A stretch of DNA of 64,000 nucleotides. Origin: Ferruginibacter sp. Lineage in GTDB: Bacteria; Bacteroidota; Bacteroidia; Chitinophagales; Chitinophagaceae. The position numbers were made by a program, and so were the translations under genes. The stretch is from positions 1-64,000 of the forward strand of contig JANYGZ010000054.1 in the NCBI GenBank assembly GCA_025362235.1, given 5' to 3'. The notes under the pieces were generated by a model, which was not told the origin of the DNA, did no database searches, and saw only the letters and a list, made by a program, of their open reading frames with translations. This document shows, piece by piece, positions 16,088 to 24,934 of this stretch. Within the stretch, counting starts at the first letter, position 1. The number at the start of each line of letters is the position of its first letter.

Positions 16088-17668
16088 ATGATGCCCAACC
16101 GTTTTACAGATACATTATTTCAACTGATACATTCACTTGAAAAGGCAGAAAAAAGAAATTTTAAGCTCTATATTAAAAGAAGTTCGGGTAACGAAGATTT
16201 AAAAATAATAGAATTGTTTGATGCTTTAGATAAACTGGAAGAATATGATGAAACAATATTGCTGAAAAAATTACCTTCCATAAAAAAGCCCCAGCTATCA
16301 AATATAAAAGTCCATCTCTACAAACAATTACTGGCAAGCCTCCGGTTATTAAAAAGTACAGGTAGCATAGATATGCAGTTAAATGAGCAATTAGACTACG
16401 CAAGGATATTGTACAACAAAGGACTTTATGTTCAGAGCCTTAAAATTTTAGAAAAACTAAAAGAGTCAGCCAGATTATATAATAAATTTAATTTTTTAAC
16501 CCAGGTAATATCATGGGAAAAAAAGATTGAGACATTACATATTACCCGAAGTATACAGAACAGGGGAGAGCTGTTATCAATGGAAGCAGTAGAAGTAAAT
16601 GTGCGTGTGGATAATGTGGCAAGGCTGTCTAATTTAGCATTACAATTGTATGGCTGGTATATTAAAAACGGGCATGCCCGTAATGAAAAAGATGAACAAA
16701 GCGTGAAAAAATTCCTGGCAGATAATTTGCCAGGCAATGCGCATAATCAAACTGGTTTTTATGAACGCTTATACCTGTACCAAAGTTATTGCTGGTATGC
16801 ATTTATACGCCAAGATTTTTTGATGTATTACCGTTATGCGCAAAAGTGGATAGATATTTTTAAAGAGCAACCAGTAATGATACAGGTAGAAACTGGATAC
16901 TATATCAAAGGCATGCATAATTTATTAAATGCCCATTTTGATCTTAGAAACCACCAGGGATTTGAAAATACATTAAAAGAATTTGAAGCCTTCTCTAAAA
17001 CAGAAATGGCTAATCATCACGACAATCACCGAATTCAAACATTTGTTTACATAAGTGCATCAAAACTTAACCAGCATTTTATGACGGGAAATTTTACAGA
17101 AGGGCTTCCCTTAGTAAAGGGCATAGAAGAAAAACTGGCGGAATATGCTCATTATATTGACAACCACCGGTTGTTGGTTTTTAATTATAAAATTGCTAAT
17201 TTATATTTTGGTGCCGGCAAATATGATATTTCAATCGATTACCTTCAAAAAATAATAAACGGCAATATTGAAAACAGGAATGACCTTCAGTGTTATGCCC
17301 GCCTGTTGCACCTGATGGCACATTATGAGTTAGGTAATTTTGATATTATTGAATCTTTGATAAAATCAGTGTACCGCTTCATGGCTAAAATGCAAAATTT
17401 GACAATTGTTGAAGAAGCCATGTTTAAATTTTTACGTAACTCATTTCAGTTATCGCGTCAAAAATTAAAGCCCGAATTAAAGAACTTTTTAGGAAGTATA
17501 AAAGGGCTTGAGAAAAACCGTTTTCAAACCCGAAGCTTTGCTTATTTGGACATCATTTCATGGGTAGAGAGCAAAGTGTATGAAAAACCTGTAGGCACAA
17601 TTATTGGCGAAAAATATTTACAACAGAAGAAAAGAAATTATAATAACTCAAGTAATGTTTCAAGGTAA
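16088..17668 (+). CDS. Helical-repeat protein of unknown function
   Basis: This 526-aa cytoplasmic protein has no signal peptide. The composition is helix-rich, with TPR-like alternation of aromatic and small residues (for example NKGLYVQSLKILEKLKESARL and GKYDISIDYLQKIINGN), suggesting a solenoid. No catalytic motif is visible. The conserved-looking N terminus (TDTLFQLIHSLEKAEKRNFKLY) resembles hypothetical proteins I associate with Chitinophagaceae. The second Met is an equally possible start. Its last 31 bp overlap the end of the convergent methyltransferase gene. Confidence 0.6.
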   Translation: MMPNRFTDTLFQLIHSLEKAEKRNFKLYIKRSSGNEDLKIIELFDALDKLEEYDETILLKKLPSIKKPQLSNIKVHLYKQLLASLRLLKSTGSIDMQLNEQLDYARILYNKGLYVQSLKILEKLKESARLYNKFNFLTQVISWEKKIETLHITRSIQNRGELLSMEAVEVNVRVDNVARLSNLALQLYGWYIKNGHARNEKDEQSVKKFLADNLPGNAHNQTGFYERLYLYQSYCWYAFIRQDFLMYYRYAQKWIDIFKEQPVMIQVETGYYIKGMHNLLNAHFDLRNHQGFENTLKEFEAFSKTEMANHHDNHRIQTFVYISASKLNQHFMTGNFTEGLPLVKGIEEKLAEYAHYIDNHRLLVFNYKIANLYFGAGKYDISIDYLQKIINGNIENRNDLQCYARLLHLMAHYELGNFDIIESLIKSVYRFMAKMQNLTIVEEAMFKFLRNSFQLSRQKLKPELKNFLGSIKGLEKNRFQTRSFAYLDIISWVESKVYEKPVGTIIGEKYLQQKKRNYNNSSNVSR

Positions 17669-18819
17669 TGTACCTTAATACCAAAAAGATGTTTTAAAGC
17701 AACTACTTTGTTTTGGAATATTTGTTTTGTTTCCTTCTCAATTTCTTTAGTAGATTTTGTAGCCACAATCAATACATTCTTTGGGGTATGCTCTGTAGCA
17801 ATAAATTCAAATACTTTGGTTTTATAACCATAAGCTTCCAGTAACAAAGCTCTTATAGCATCTGTTATTATTTCTGCCTGTCTTTCCAATAATATCCCAT
17901 GTTTTGTAACACTCTTTAACTCATTATCAGGTGCTATTTGCTTTCTTATTTGTTTATGGCAACAGGGCGCACAAATGATAACTTTTGCATCAGCTTTTAT
18001 ACCAGTGTAAATGGCTTCATCTGTTGCAGTATCGCAGGCATGAAGTGCTATCAATAAGTCTGTATTTACAACAACAGCATTTTGTATTGTTCCTGATTTA
18101 AATACCAGGTTGGTATAATCAGCATCCACAGCTATCTGGTTACACTTTGTAACAAGCTCCCTTCTTAATTCAATGCCAGTAACATAGGCAGACAGATTTA
18201 ATTTATTAACAAGGTAATCGTATAAGGCAAAAGTTAAGTAACCCTTGCCGCTGCCCATGTCTATCACGTTTACATTGCCGTTAAATTTCTGGTCTTTTAT
18301 AATGCCCTCTATAATTTCTATGTACCGGTTAATTTGTTTGTATTTATCCTGCATATCTTTTTTAACAAGGCCATCAGCAGTTGTAATGCCAAGTTCTTTC
18401 AAATAAATATTACCGGCAGTTTTTATTATGCGGATTTTTTCTTTATCATGTTGATTTGAATGTGCGGGTGTAGTTAAAGAAGCAGGCTTGTTAACGATTT
18501 TTGCAGTGCCATTTTTTTGAATTGAAAAATGTAAATCTGTTTCTGTAGTAAAAATATCCGCATTGTTAAATTCATCATGCATCATTTTTTCTATCAGTAC
18601 AATACTTTCTTTTATATCAAAATTTTTGGTGATGTCGTTTGTTGGATACCTGTAAACAAAAGATAATTTTACTGCTTTTTTTAATAATACAGGTTTTATA
18701 AAAACATTTTTAAGATCGGCAGTTTTTACTTTTCTATTGCCTAATGTAATTTTAATAAGCGTTTGCTTTTCAATTGTTGCAGTAAGCTGTTGAAGAAAGG
18801 ACTGTAGCTCGTCGGCCAT
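17638..18819 (-). CDS. SAM-dependent methyltransferase (GSTCD/RlmL-like Rossmann type)
   Basis: This protein is about 393 aa from the ATG at 18819. The ORF extends 29 residues further up, but MADELQSFLQQL is the natural start. The N-terminal 150 residues form a substrate-binding region. The methyltransferase core then shows motif I NVIDMGSGKGYLTFALYDYL and the motif LIALHACDTATDEAI, followed by ICAPCCHKQIR. The HACDTATD and CCHKQ blocks are characteristic of a conserved but poorly defined methyltransferase group also found in eukaryotes. The substrate is probably nucleic acid (inference). Convergent overlap with the upstream-listed helical protein gene is 31 bp. Confidence 0.75.
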   Translation of the reverse strand: MADELQSFLQQLTATIEKQTLIKITLGNRKVKTADLKNVFIKPVLLKKAVKLSFVYRYPTNDITKNFDIKESIVLIEKMMHDEFNNADIFTTETDLHFSIQKNGTAKIVNKPASLTTPAHSNQHDKEKIRIIKTAGNIYLKELGITTADGLVKKDMQDKYKQINRYIEIIEGIIKDQKFNGNVNVIDMGSGKGYLTFALYDYLVNKLNLSAYVTGIELRRELVTKCNQIAVDADYTNLVFKSGTIQNAVVVNTDLLIALHACDTATDEAIYTGIKADAKVIICAPCCHKQIRKQIAPDNELKSVTKHGILLERQAEIITDAIRALLLEAYGYKTKVFEFIATEHTPKNVLIVATKSTKEIEKETKQIFQNKVVALKHLFGIKVHYLETLLELL

Positions 18820-18963
18820 GTATAAATTATAGTTGAATATTTTAAGTACACAAATGTAACAGGTGACTGCATAAATATATCTACTCTGGAGTATTAAAAA
18901 CTGCATAAGCTTAAACTATATTTTTTAAGCAAATAATAAAAATATGGGCCTTGCAAATAATAG

Positions 18964-19233
18964 CTAGCCCTTTAATTCTTCCTCAATGCTTTCATGAAAA
19001 TTAACTTCATTTTCAAGTATCCATGCAGGTAATTGTTGCTTAATAATTTTCCATTCAGCATCTTCTTTTTGCATTTCAAAAAGAATCCTGTTATCACGGT
19101 TGTCTACTACATTAACAGAGAATATGCCAGGATGGGCACCGGAATTATATCTTCTGAAATTAAACTCCCTCAACCGGCCATCGGCTTTGATTAATTTGGT
19201 AAACTGTATGTTTTTTATAAATGATAGTTGCAT
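18964..19233 (-). CDS. Small hypothetical protein
   Basis: This 89-aa soluble protein has a beta-rich first half (LREFNFRRYNSGAHPGIFSVNVVDNRDNRILFEM) and an acidic tail (NEVNFHESIEEELKG). No motif is recognised. The ATG start is clear. It lies 144 bp upstream of the methyltransferase gene in the same orientation, and could be its transcriptional neighbour. Confidence 0.55.
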   Translation of the reverse strand: MQLSFIKNIQFTKLIKADGRLREFNFRRYNSGAHPGIFSVNVVDNRDNRILFEMQKEDAEWKIIKQQLPAWILENEVNFHESIEEELKG

Positions 19234-19746
19234 AAGTTAATATTAAAAAATTTACAAAAGCAATAAACATGCTAAATTCTCTGGGTACTAAATTTTAAAT
19301 TGTTAATTTAAAAAAGGGTTGAAAATAGAAGTAGCTTTTTGTGATAGAATAAATTTTTGTGTTCATTAAAATAAGCCACAGTAGCTATTATACACATGGT
19401 TGCTTAAGTTTAAGCAGATTTTAGAGGGCTAAAAATCTTTTGTACCATAAAAAAACAATGCTGCCTTCTTGTTACAAGTACAAGGATTAATGTCAGATTT
19501 GTCTGCCAAAAATTCCTCAATATTTAATGCATCAAAAACCCAATAATAAAAAACTAAAAAATCTATTCTAAAAACAATATAATATATCTATTTCCAAACG
19601 CAAAGATAACAATGATTGAACTTGCAGCACTAATAATCTATTTGTTAAAAGTTGTCAGGGTATACCAAAAATAGTTTTTTAGAAAAAATAAATTAATTTG
19701 TTATGCTAATGAAATGTGTTTAAACGATTATTCTTAAAATAACATA
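19234..19746. other. Gene-free AT-rich interval
   Basis: About 510 bp without a supported gene. There is a short inverted repeat (GCTTAA-GT-TTAAGC near 19402) and long A/T tracts, but no RNA gene or repeat match could be recognised. Confidence 0.4.
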
Positions 19747-20383
19747 ATGGGAAAAACAAGGATGGAAGCATTTAGTGATGGGGGTACTTGCCATCATACT
19801 TGCTATAATGGTTTTAGAAATGAAAATTCCACATGGTTATGAGATATCAGCTTTGAAACCATTACTGCCTGTATTTTTGTGCTATATCGTTAGTTTTATT
19901 TATATATGTATCTATTGGAATAACCACCATCACTTATTGTATATTGTGCAACAAATAAACGGTAAAGTGCTTTGAGCCAATAATCATTTGCTATTTTGGT
20001 TATCATTATTTCCATTTGCAACTGGTTGGATGGGTGAAAATCACTTTTCTACCTGGGCTGTAGCCATTTATGGAGTTGTATTGATGATGGCTGGTATAGT
20101 ATATTATATTTTAGTGAGGATATTGGTTAATAATGACGTTAATAATAACCGGCTTGCCAAAGCTATTGGTCGTAATAAAAAAGGGATATTGTCTGTGATT
20201 ATATATTTTATAGCCATTCCATTGGCTTTTGTACATTCTTATATAGCCTGCAACCTTTACATTCTGGTAGCGTTAATTTGGCTTATACCCGATAATAGAA
20301 TTGAGAAAGAAATCAAAAGTGATAATAAAAATACAATCACAGATATATTATTGTTCCGAATGCTGTACCAAATTGTACAATAA
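19747..20383 (+). pseudogene. TMEM175-like (DUF1211) potassium channel gene with two lesions
   Basis: The reading frame begins ATG at 19747 with KTRMEAFSDG, the signature start of bacterial TMEM175 channels. An extra G in a G5 run (about 19771-19775) then shifts the frame before VLAIILAIMVLEMKIP. The second part reads well up to QQINGKVL and then meets TGA at 19975-19977, where the family has Trp. After that stop the same frame continues with NNHLLFWLSLFPFATGWMGENHF to 20383. The intact protein would be about 210 aa with six helices. Two independent lesions make this a pseudogene rather than a sequencing slip or recoding. Confidence 0.85.
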
Positions 20384-20414
20384 AAAAAGAGTTTTGGTTT
20401 ATTACCAGAACTCT
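20381..20414. terminator. Hairpin at the end of the TMEM175-like pseudogene
   Basis: An 11-bp stem AGAGTTTTGGT / ACCAGAACTCT (one G-T pair, 5-nt loop, 20388-20414) is preceded by an A7 run. The A run makes it a better terminator on the minus strand. On the plus strand it directly follows the pseudogene stop. Confidence 0.5.
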
Positions 20415-20732
20415 TATCCCTCAGCTTCTCTGCCTGTACCTTACGGTTATTTGGTATGGTGCATTGGATATGTTCTCAGTTAAACTTTACACTATCACTA
20501 AAGAGAAGCGATCGACTAAACCCCACAAGAAAAATTATTTAAAATTAAAAAATTAGCTTAAAATATTATAACTCAATTACTTAAAAATAGTTAACAAAAA
20601 TTCTTAAAAGAAAGATCTTAATCGCAGTATAAAAATAAATATTTTTTCCCATTATTCATATACAATTGATGAATTTTAACAATCTGTTTTTCATTCTTTC
20701 ATAACCTTATTGGTTATCAGTTTTTTAACTTT
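20415..20732. other. Gene-free interval
   Basis: About 320 bp between the hairpin and the next minus-strand stop. No gene, RNA or repeat recognised. Confidence 0.4.
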
Positions 20733-21176
20733 TTATTTATTTAATTTCTTATTCCATTCTGTTAATTCTCCGCGACAGTATCCAAAATTTGTTATTGGCA
20801 AATCGTATGTAAGGCTTATTGATCCACTACTTGCATTAACACTTTTATTTTTCTTATTTTGTTCACCAATTAATTTTTTTAATTCCTCTTTAAAGTTTAT
20901 TTTTTTTTCGTCTTTTAATGCGGCCAGCAAAAATAATATGTTGTATTCACCCTCTCTGCCACATCCACCCAACAGCCAGCCATTAATGCTATCTTTATTT
21001 TCCCGATTATAGCTTTTTACAAAACCTTTCAAAAAATCATCCGAAGCTGCTCCGCAACACATACTTCCAAAAGATACAATCACATCATACTTTACAGGTT
21101 CAGTATTTGTATTGTTTTGTGCATGCACAGTTGTACAAAATAGTAAGGAGCAGAAAAGAATGATTTTATATTGCAT
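20733..21176 (-). CDS. Secreted hypothetical protein with paired cysteines
   Basis: This 147-aa protein has a signal peptide (MQYKIILFCSLLFCTTVHAQ). The mature part holds a CC pair in SFGSMCCGAASDDF, a further Cys in GWLLGGCGREGEY and one in FGYCRGEL near the C terminus, so disulfides or a metal site are possible. I do not recognise the family. It lies downstream of msrB in the same direction with an 80-bp gap, so it may be co-transcribed with that periplasm- or stress-related gene. Confidence 0.6.
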   Translation of the reverse strand: MQYKIILFCSLLFCTTVHAQNNTNTEPVKYDVIVSFGSMCCGAASDDFLKGFVKSYNRENKDSINGWLLGGCGREGEYNILFLLAALKDEKKINFKEELKKLIGEQNKKNKSVNASSGSISLTYDLPITNFGYCRGELTEWNKKLNK

Positions 21177-21256
21177 AGAAGAAACAAATATTGTTAGAAA
21201 AAATAGATTTCTAAATAGGGTCGTTCGTTTTAAATACCATCACAGAAGCCCTGCAA

Positions 21257-21622
21257 TTAATCTTTTGCAGCCACAAATTTTAAAGAAAGTGAATTAACAC
21301 AATGCCTGGTATTTTTTGCAGTTAAATGTTCACCAGCAAATACATGCCCCAAGTGGGCATCGCAGTTAGCACAGACAATTTCTATTCTGCTTCCATCTGC
21401 ATCTCTAACTTTTTTTATTGCTCCGGGTATTTCATCGTCAAAACTGGGCCATCCGCAGTGCGAATCAAATTTATCTTTTGAATTGTACAAAGGGCTGTTG
21501 CATCGCCTGCAAAAATAAGTGCCTGTTGATTTATTATTATTATACTCCCCGCTAAACGGCCTTTCAGTGCCTTTGTGTACTATCACATATTCTTCCTCGG
21601 GAGTTAATTTGTTATATTCCAT
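21257..21622 (-). CDS. msrB: Peptide-methionine (R)-S-oxide reductase
   Basis: It reduces the R form of methionine sulfoxide in oxidised proteins. It is 121 aa, a normal single-domain MsrB with no signal peptide. Zinc ligands are visible as two CxxC pairs (CRRC and CANC). The GWPSF substrate block and the catalytic Cys in [11 protein letters not shown] are intact. It is divergent from the ArsR regulator gene, with about 190 bp between them. Confidence 0.93.
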   Translation of the reverse strand: MEYNKLTPEEEYVIVHKGTERPFSGEYNNNKSTGTYFCRRCNSPLYNSKDKFDSHCGWPSFDDEIPGAIKKVRDADGSRIEIVCANCDAHLGHVFAGEHLTAKNTRHCVNSLSLKFVAAKD

Positions 21623-21786
21623 TGTGTAGATAAAAATTGTACGGTTAAATAAAGATTACTATTTCAAAGTTAAATGGTAAATTATTAGCGATGCATTTTT
21701 ACACAATTTATAACAATTTAGCAGGCGACTTGGTTTGTTTAGTACTTTTCTAATCAAATATTTTTTTCAAATTCATTGATGATTGA

Positions 21787-21808
21787 TACATTTGCATATA
21801 TCAATATG
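21787..21808 (+). promoter_or_regulatory. Promoter -7 box and overlapping palindrome before the ArsR gene
   Basis: TACATTTG (21787-21794) is a perfect TAnnTTTG box. It is followed at once by CATAT-ATCA-ATATG (21795-21808), an inverted repeat placed at the expected transcription start, a usual position for an autoregulatory ArsR operator. The -33 region is T-rich without an exact TTTG at the right spacing. Confidence 0.5.
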
Positions 21809-21814
21809 TTGTAA

Positions 21815-22093
21815 ATGGAATTAAAGCAACTTGAAAAAATAGCTAAAGCTTTGGGTGACATCAATCGGTTAAAGATATTGGAATATATGTCTGGCCAGGG
21901 TGGTTTTATTCAATGTGCGCAAATTACGAGCCTGACAGAACTGGCACAGCCTTCTGTGAGCCACCATATCAAAACCCTTACAGAAGCTGGATTACTCAAC
22001 CCGGAAAAGGAAGGCCGGAGTCACAGTTATATTCTTAATAAAGCATTGCTTAAAGAATATGCAAAAGATATAGCTTCATTTGCTGCAAAATAA
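21815..22093 (+). CDS. ArsR-family winged-helix transcriptional regulator
   Basis: This is a 92-aa dimeric DNA-binding protein. It has the ArsR core: LGDINRLKILEYMSGQGGF, the recognition helix SLTELAQPSVSHHIKTLTEAGL and the wing EKEGRSHSYIL. There is no metal-binding CxC in the recognition helix, so it is more like a redox or metabolite sensor of the SdpR/BigR kind than a classic metal sensor. It sits 152 bp upstream of a TolC-MFP-RND operon in the same orientation and next to msrB, and is a natural candidate to control the pump (inference). Confidence 0.85.
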   Translation: MELKQLEKIAKALGDINRLKILEYMSGQGGFIQCAQITSLTELAQPSVSHHIKTLTEAGLLNPEKEGRSHSYILNKALLKEYAKDIASFAAK

Positions 22094-22245
22094 ATTGATA
22101 ATTGTTTAACGATAGCTTCCCCGAATAGACATGATAGCTGAAAACCGGCATCCAAATGCAATGATAAAATTGAATTGTTAATGGACCTTAATTAACTGGC
22201 ATTAATTTCAATTATAAAAATTAATGCCAAACAATAAACATTATA

Positions 22246-23652
22246 ATGAAAAGAAGCATAACTGCAACTCTCTTAAAGTCATTCATTGATATAGTAGCTA
22301 TTACTTTTACAGGAAATGAAGAAAAAAAACGATCCCTGGTAAAATTGTTAACATTTGCACTGTACCTGTTTTGCCCCTTTTCCCTGTTATCGCAATCTGT
22401 AGAAAAGGATAGCTTGTTAGCTGAGGTAACATTAAAAAATGCTATCAATTATGCTATCATACACCAGCCACAAATACAGCAATCACTAATTGATGAGCAG
22501 ATATTGGAAACTACTATTAAAACCAAGTTAGCAGACTGGTATCCGCAAATTAATTTTAATTACATTCAGCAGGAAAATTTTCTTTTGCAATCAACCATTA
22601 TCGGTGGCAATGCTGTAAAGCTGGGTGTAAATCATTCAACTGCCGGCCAGTTTACTGCAACGCAAAATATTTTTAACAGAGATGTACTATTGGCAAGCAA
22701 CTCAAAAAACGATATACGCCTGCAGGCCAGGCAAGCTACCAGCAATAATAAAATTGATCTTGTTGTAGGGGTATCAAAAGCGTATTACGATATACTTGCA
22801 ACCCTGCAACTGATAAAAATATCCGAAAGCAATATTTTACGTGTAGAACAAAGTTTGAAAGATGCGTACAATCAATATAAAGCTGGTGTTGTAGATAAAA
22901 TTGATTATAAAAGAGCTACTATATCGCTTAATAATTCAAAAGCAAATAAAAGAAGCGGCGAAGAATTGTTAAAAGCAAAACTGGAATATTTAAAATCGTT
23001 GATGGGATACCCGGCATCGGCTAATTTAAATATTGTTTATGACAGCCTTCAAATGGAAAATGACATTGTTCTGGATACATCGCAGGTTGTAGACTATAGC
23101 GCAAGGATTGAATATAAAATACTTTCAACACAAAAAAATTTATTGCAGTATAATTTAAAATATAATAAATGGAGCTACCTGCCAACAGTAACTGCCAGCG
23201 GGGCCTATAATCTTAATTTTCAAAGCAATAGTTTTAATTCATTATATGCCAGTAGTTTTCCCAGTTCTTTTGCAGCCATCAATATAGGCATTCCAATTTT
23301 TCAGGGTGGAAAAAGAATGGCGAAGGTTCAGGCTGCTGAACTGGACATACAAAGAAATGAGCTGGATTTTGCAAATTTTAAAAGTACCGTAAACTTAGGC
23401 TATGCGCAGGCTTTAGCCATATATAAAAGCAGCCTGCTGAATTATAATGCCTTAAAGGAAAACCTTAATGTAGCTAAGGAAGTATATGATATTATTCAAC
23501 TGCAATATCGTTCTGGCATTAAAACATACTTGGAGGTTATAGCATCTGAAATAGATCTGCGGGCATCAGAAATTAGTTATTTTACTGCTCTTTACCAGTT
23601 GCTTGCCAGTAAAGTGGATGTGCAAAAACAACTGGGGCAAATAAATTACTGA
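22246..23652 (+). CDS. TolC-family outer-membrane efflux protein
   Basis: This outer-membrane channel of a tripartite pump has 468 aa and two OEP repeats rich in coiled-coil helix and strand pairs. A signal peptide (KLLTFALYLFCPFSLLSQ) starts only at about residue 33, so the annotated N terminus carries about 30 extra residues. A downstream start is likely but no in-frame ATG is available before the signal, so the exact start is uncertain. It is followed 41 bp later by the adaptor gene and then by the RND pump, forming the standard operon. Confidence 0.85.
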   Translation: MKRSITATLLKSFIDIVAITFTGNEEKKRSLVKLLTFALYLFCPFSLLSQSVEKDSLLAEVTLKNAINYAIIHQPQIQQSLIDEQILETTIKTKLADWYPQINFNYIQQENFLLQSTIIGGNAVKLGVNHSTAGQFTATQNIFNRDVLLASNSKNDIRLQARQATSNNKIDLVVGVSKAYYDILATLQLIKISESNILRVEQSLKDAYNQYKAGVVDKIDYKRATISLNNSKANKRSGEELLKAKLEYLKSLMGYPASANLNIVYDSLQMENDIVLDTSQVVDYSARIEYKILSTQKNLLQYNLKYNKWSYLPTVTASGAYNLNFQSNSFNSLYASSFPSSFAAINIGIPIFQGGKRMAKVQAAELDIQRNELDFANFKSTVNLGYAQALAIYKSSLLNYNALKENLNVAKEVYDIIQLQYRSGIKTYLEVIASEIDLRASEISYFTALYQLLASKVDVQKQLGQINY

Positions 23653-23693
23653 CAAAAATTACTTCAAATACACAATTTAAAATTACTAATAGT

Positions 23694-24800
23694 ATGTACT
23701 TAAAACAACTTATAAAATATACATGCTTTGTGGCTCTTTTATTTGTACTGTCATGTACAGGTAACAAAGCGCCTGTTACGCCTGCAGCACCTCCTGTTAA
23801 AGTAACTGTTGAGCCTGTAAAGTTGGCTGATGCGGTTTATTATGATGAATACCCTGCTACGGTTAATCCATTAAACCAGGTAGATTTAAGGCCACAGGTA
23901 AGTGGTTTTATTGCCGGTGTATATTTTAAAGATGGTGAAAGCGTAAAGAATGGCCAGTTGCTTTATTCAATAGATGCACAATTGTACGCAGCTAATTATC
24001 AGCAGGCGGTTGCCAATTTAAGTGTGCAGGAAGCTAATTTAAACAAGGCTCAAAAAGACGCTAATCGTTTTCATGAGTTGGACAAAAATGATGCAGTTGC
24101 AAAGCAACTGGTAGATAATGCTGATGCTGCCCTGGAAGTTGCACGCAAACAGGTAGATGCATCAAAAGCTAATATAGAAGCAGTGCAAACCAATTTAAGG
24201 TATACAAAAGTACATGCCCCATTTGATGGTGTTATTGGCATTTCTTTGGTTAAAACCGGGGCTGCTGTTACTGCCGGCCAAACCTTATTAAATACTATAT
24301 CTTCTGTTAAAGAAATAGCCGTTGATTTCAATGTTGATCAAAAGGAAATATATCGTTTTACAACATTGATGAATGAAAAACAAAAAACTACAGACTCTAC
24401 TTTTATACTTGCATTTGGTAAAGATGTATATCCATTTCCGGGCAAAATTTCTTTACTGGACAGGGCTGTTAATCCACAAACAGGTACTATTAAAGCAAGA
24501 CTAATATTTCCCAACAATAAAAATTTACTGGTAGCTGGTATGAATGGCACGATAAGGGTAAAGGTCAGTACCGCTACCAAGTCTATTCTTATTCCATTTA
24601 AAGCTGTAACGGAGCAACTGGGCGAATTTTTTGTGTATGTAGCCAGCGATAGTAACAAAGTGTCACAACGCAGAGTGGTATTAGGAAAGCAAATTGGTAA
24701 AGACGTAATAGTAAAAGACGGCTTGAAGGATAATGAAATGATAGCGGTACAAGGTGTGCAAAATTTAAGAGAAGGCGCCACGATTGACGCCACCAAATAA
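23694..24800 (+). CDS. RND efflux periplasmic adaptor (membrane fusion protein)
   Basis: It links the inner-membrane pump to the TolC channel. It is a 368-aa lipoprotein with lipobox FVLSC at about residue 21. Domain order is the usual one: a beta-barrel lead (QVDLRPQVSGFIAGVYFKDG, biotinyl-lipoyl), a helical hairpin (residues about 95-155), the second lipoyl half (TKVHAPFDGVIGISLVKTGA) and a C-terminal membrane-proximal domain. Second gene of the efflux operon, with TolC before it and the transporter after it. Confidence 0.9.
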   Translation: MYLKQLIKYTCFVALLFVLSCTGNKAPVTPAAPPVKVTVEPVKLADAVYYDEYPATVNPLNQVDLRPQVSGFIAGVYFKDGESVKNGQLLYSIDAQLYAANYQQAVANLSVQEANLNKAQKDANRFHELDKNDAVAKQLVDNADAALEVARKQVDASKANIEAVQTNLRYTKVHAPFDGVIGISLVKTGAAVTAGQTLLNTISSVKEIAVDFNVDQKEIYRFTTLMNEKQKTTDSTFILAFGKDVYPFPGKISLLDRAVNPQTGTIKARLIFPNNKNLLVAGMNGTIRVKVSTATKSILIPFKAVTEQLGEFFVYVASDSNKVSQRRVVLGKQIGKDVIVKDGLKDNEMIAVQGVQNLREGATIDATK

Positions 24801-24934
24801 TCAAGAACCGGCGGGGTGCAAGCGGTTAGAATTACTGTATTGATATTAAAATAGGTTTGCAAATTCGTAGTAAGCAACGCTTCCAAAAAAATATAGAAAG
24901 TATTACCGTACCGAACGGTTAAAATAGCATAATA

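Noticed and set aside
19400..19420. GCTTAA-GT-TTAAGC inverted repeat
   Set aside because: Short, AT-rich and not next to any gene end, so chance is likely.
19975..19977. TGA in the TMEM175-like gene as a recoded Trp codon
   Set aside because: TGA ends other genes in this window (for example trpG and trpC) and a second lesion exists in the same gene, so decay is the better explanation.
20301..20483. Short plus-strand ORF at the end of the TMEM175-like pseudogene
   Set aside because: Out of frame with the channel family sequence and runs through the hairpin.
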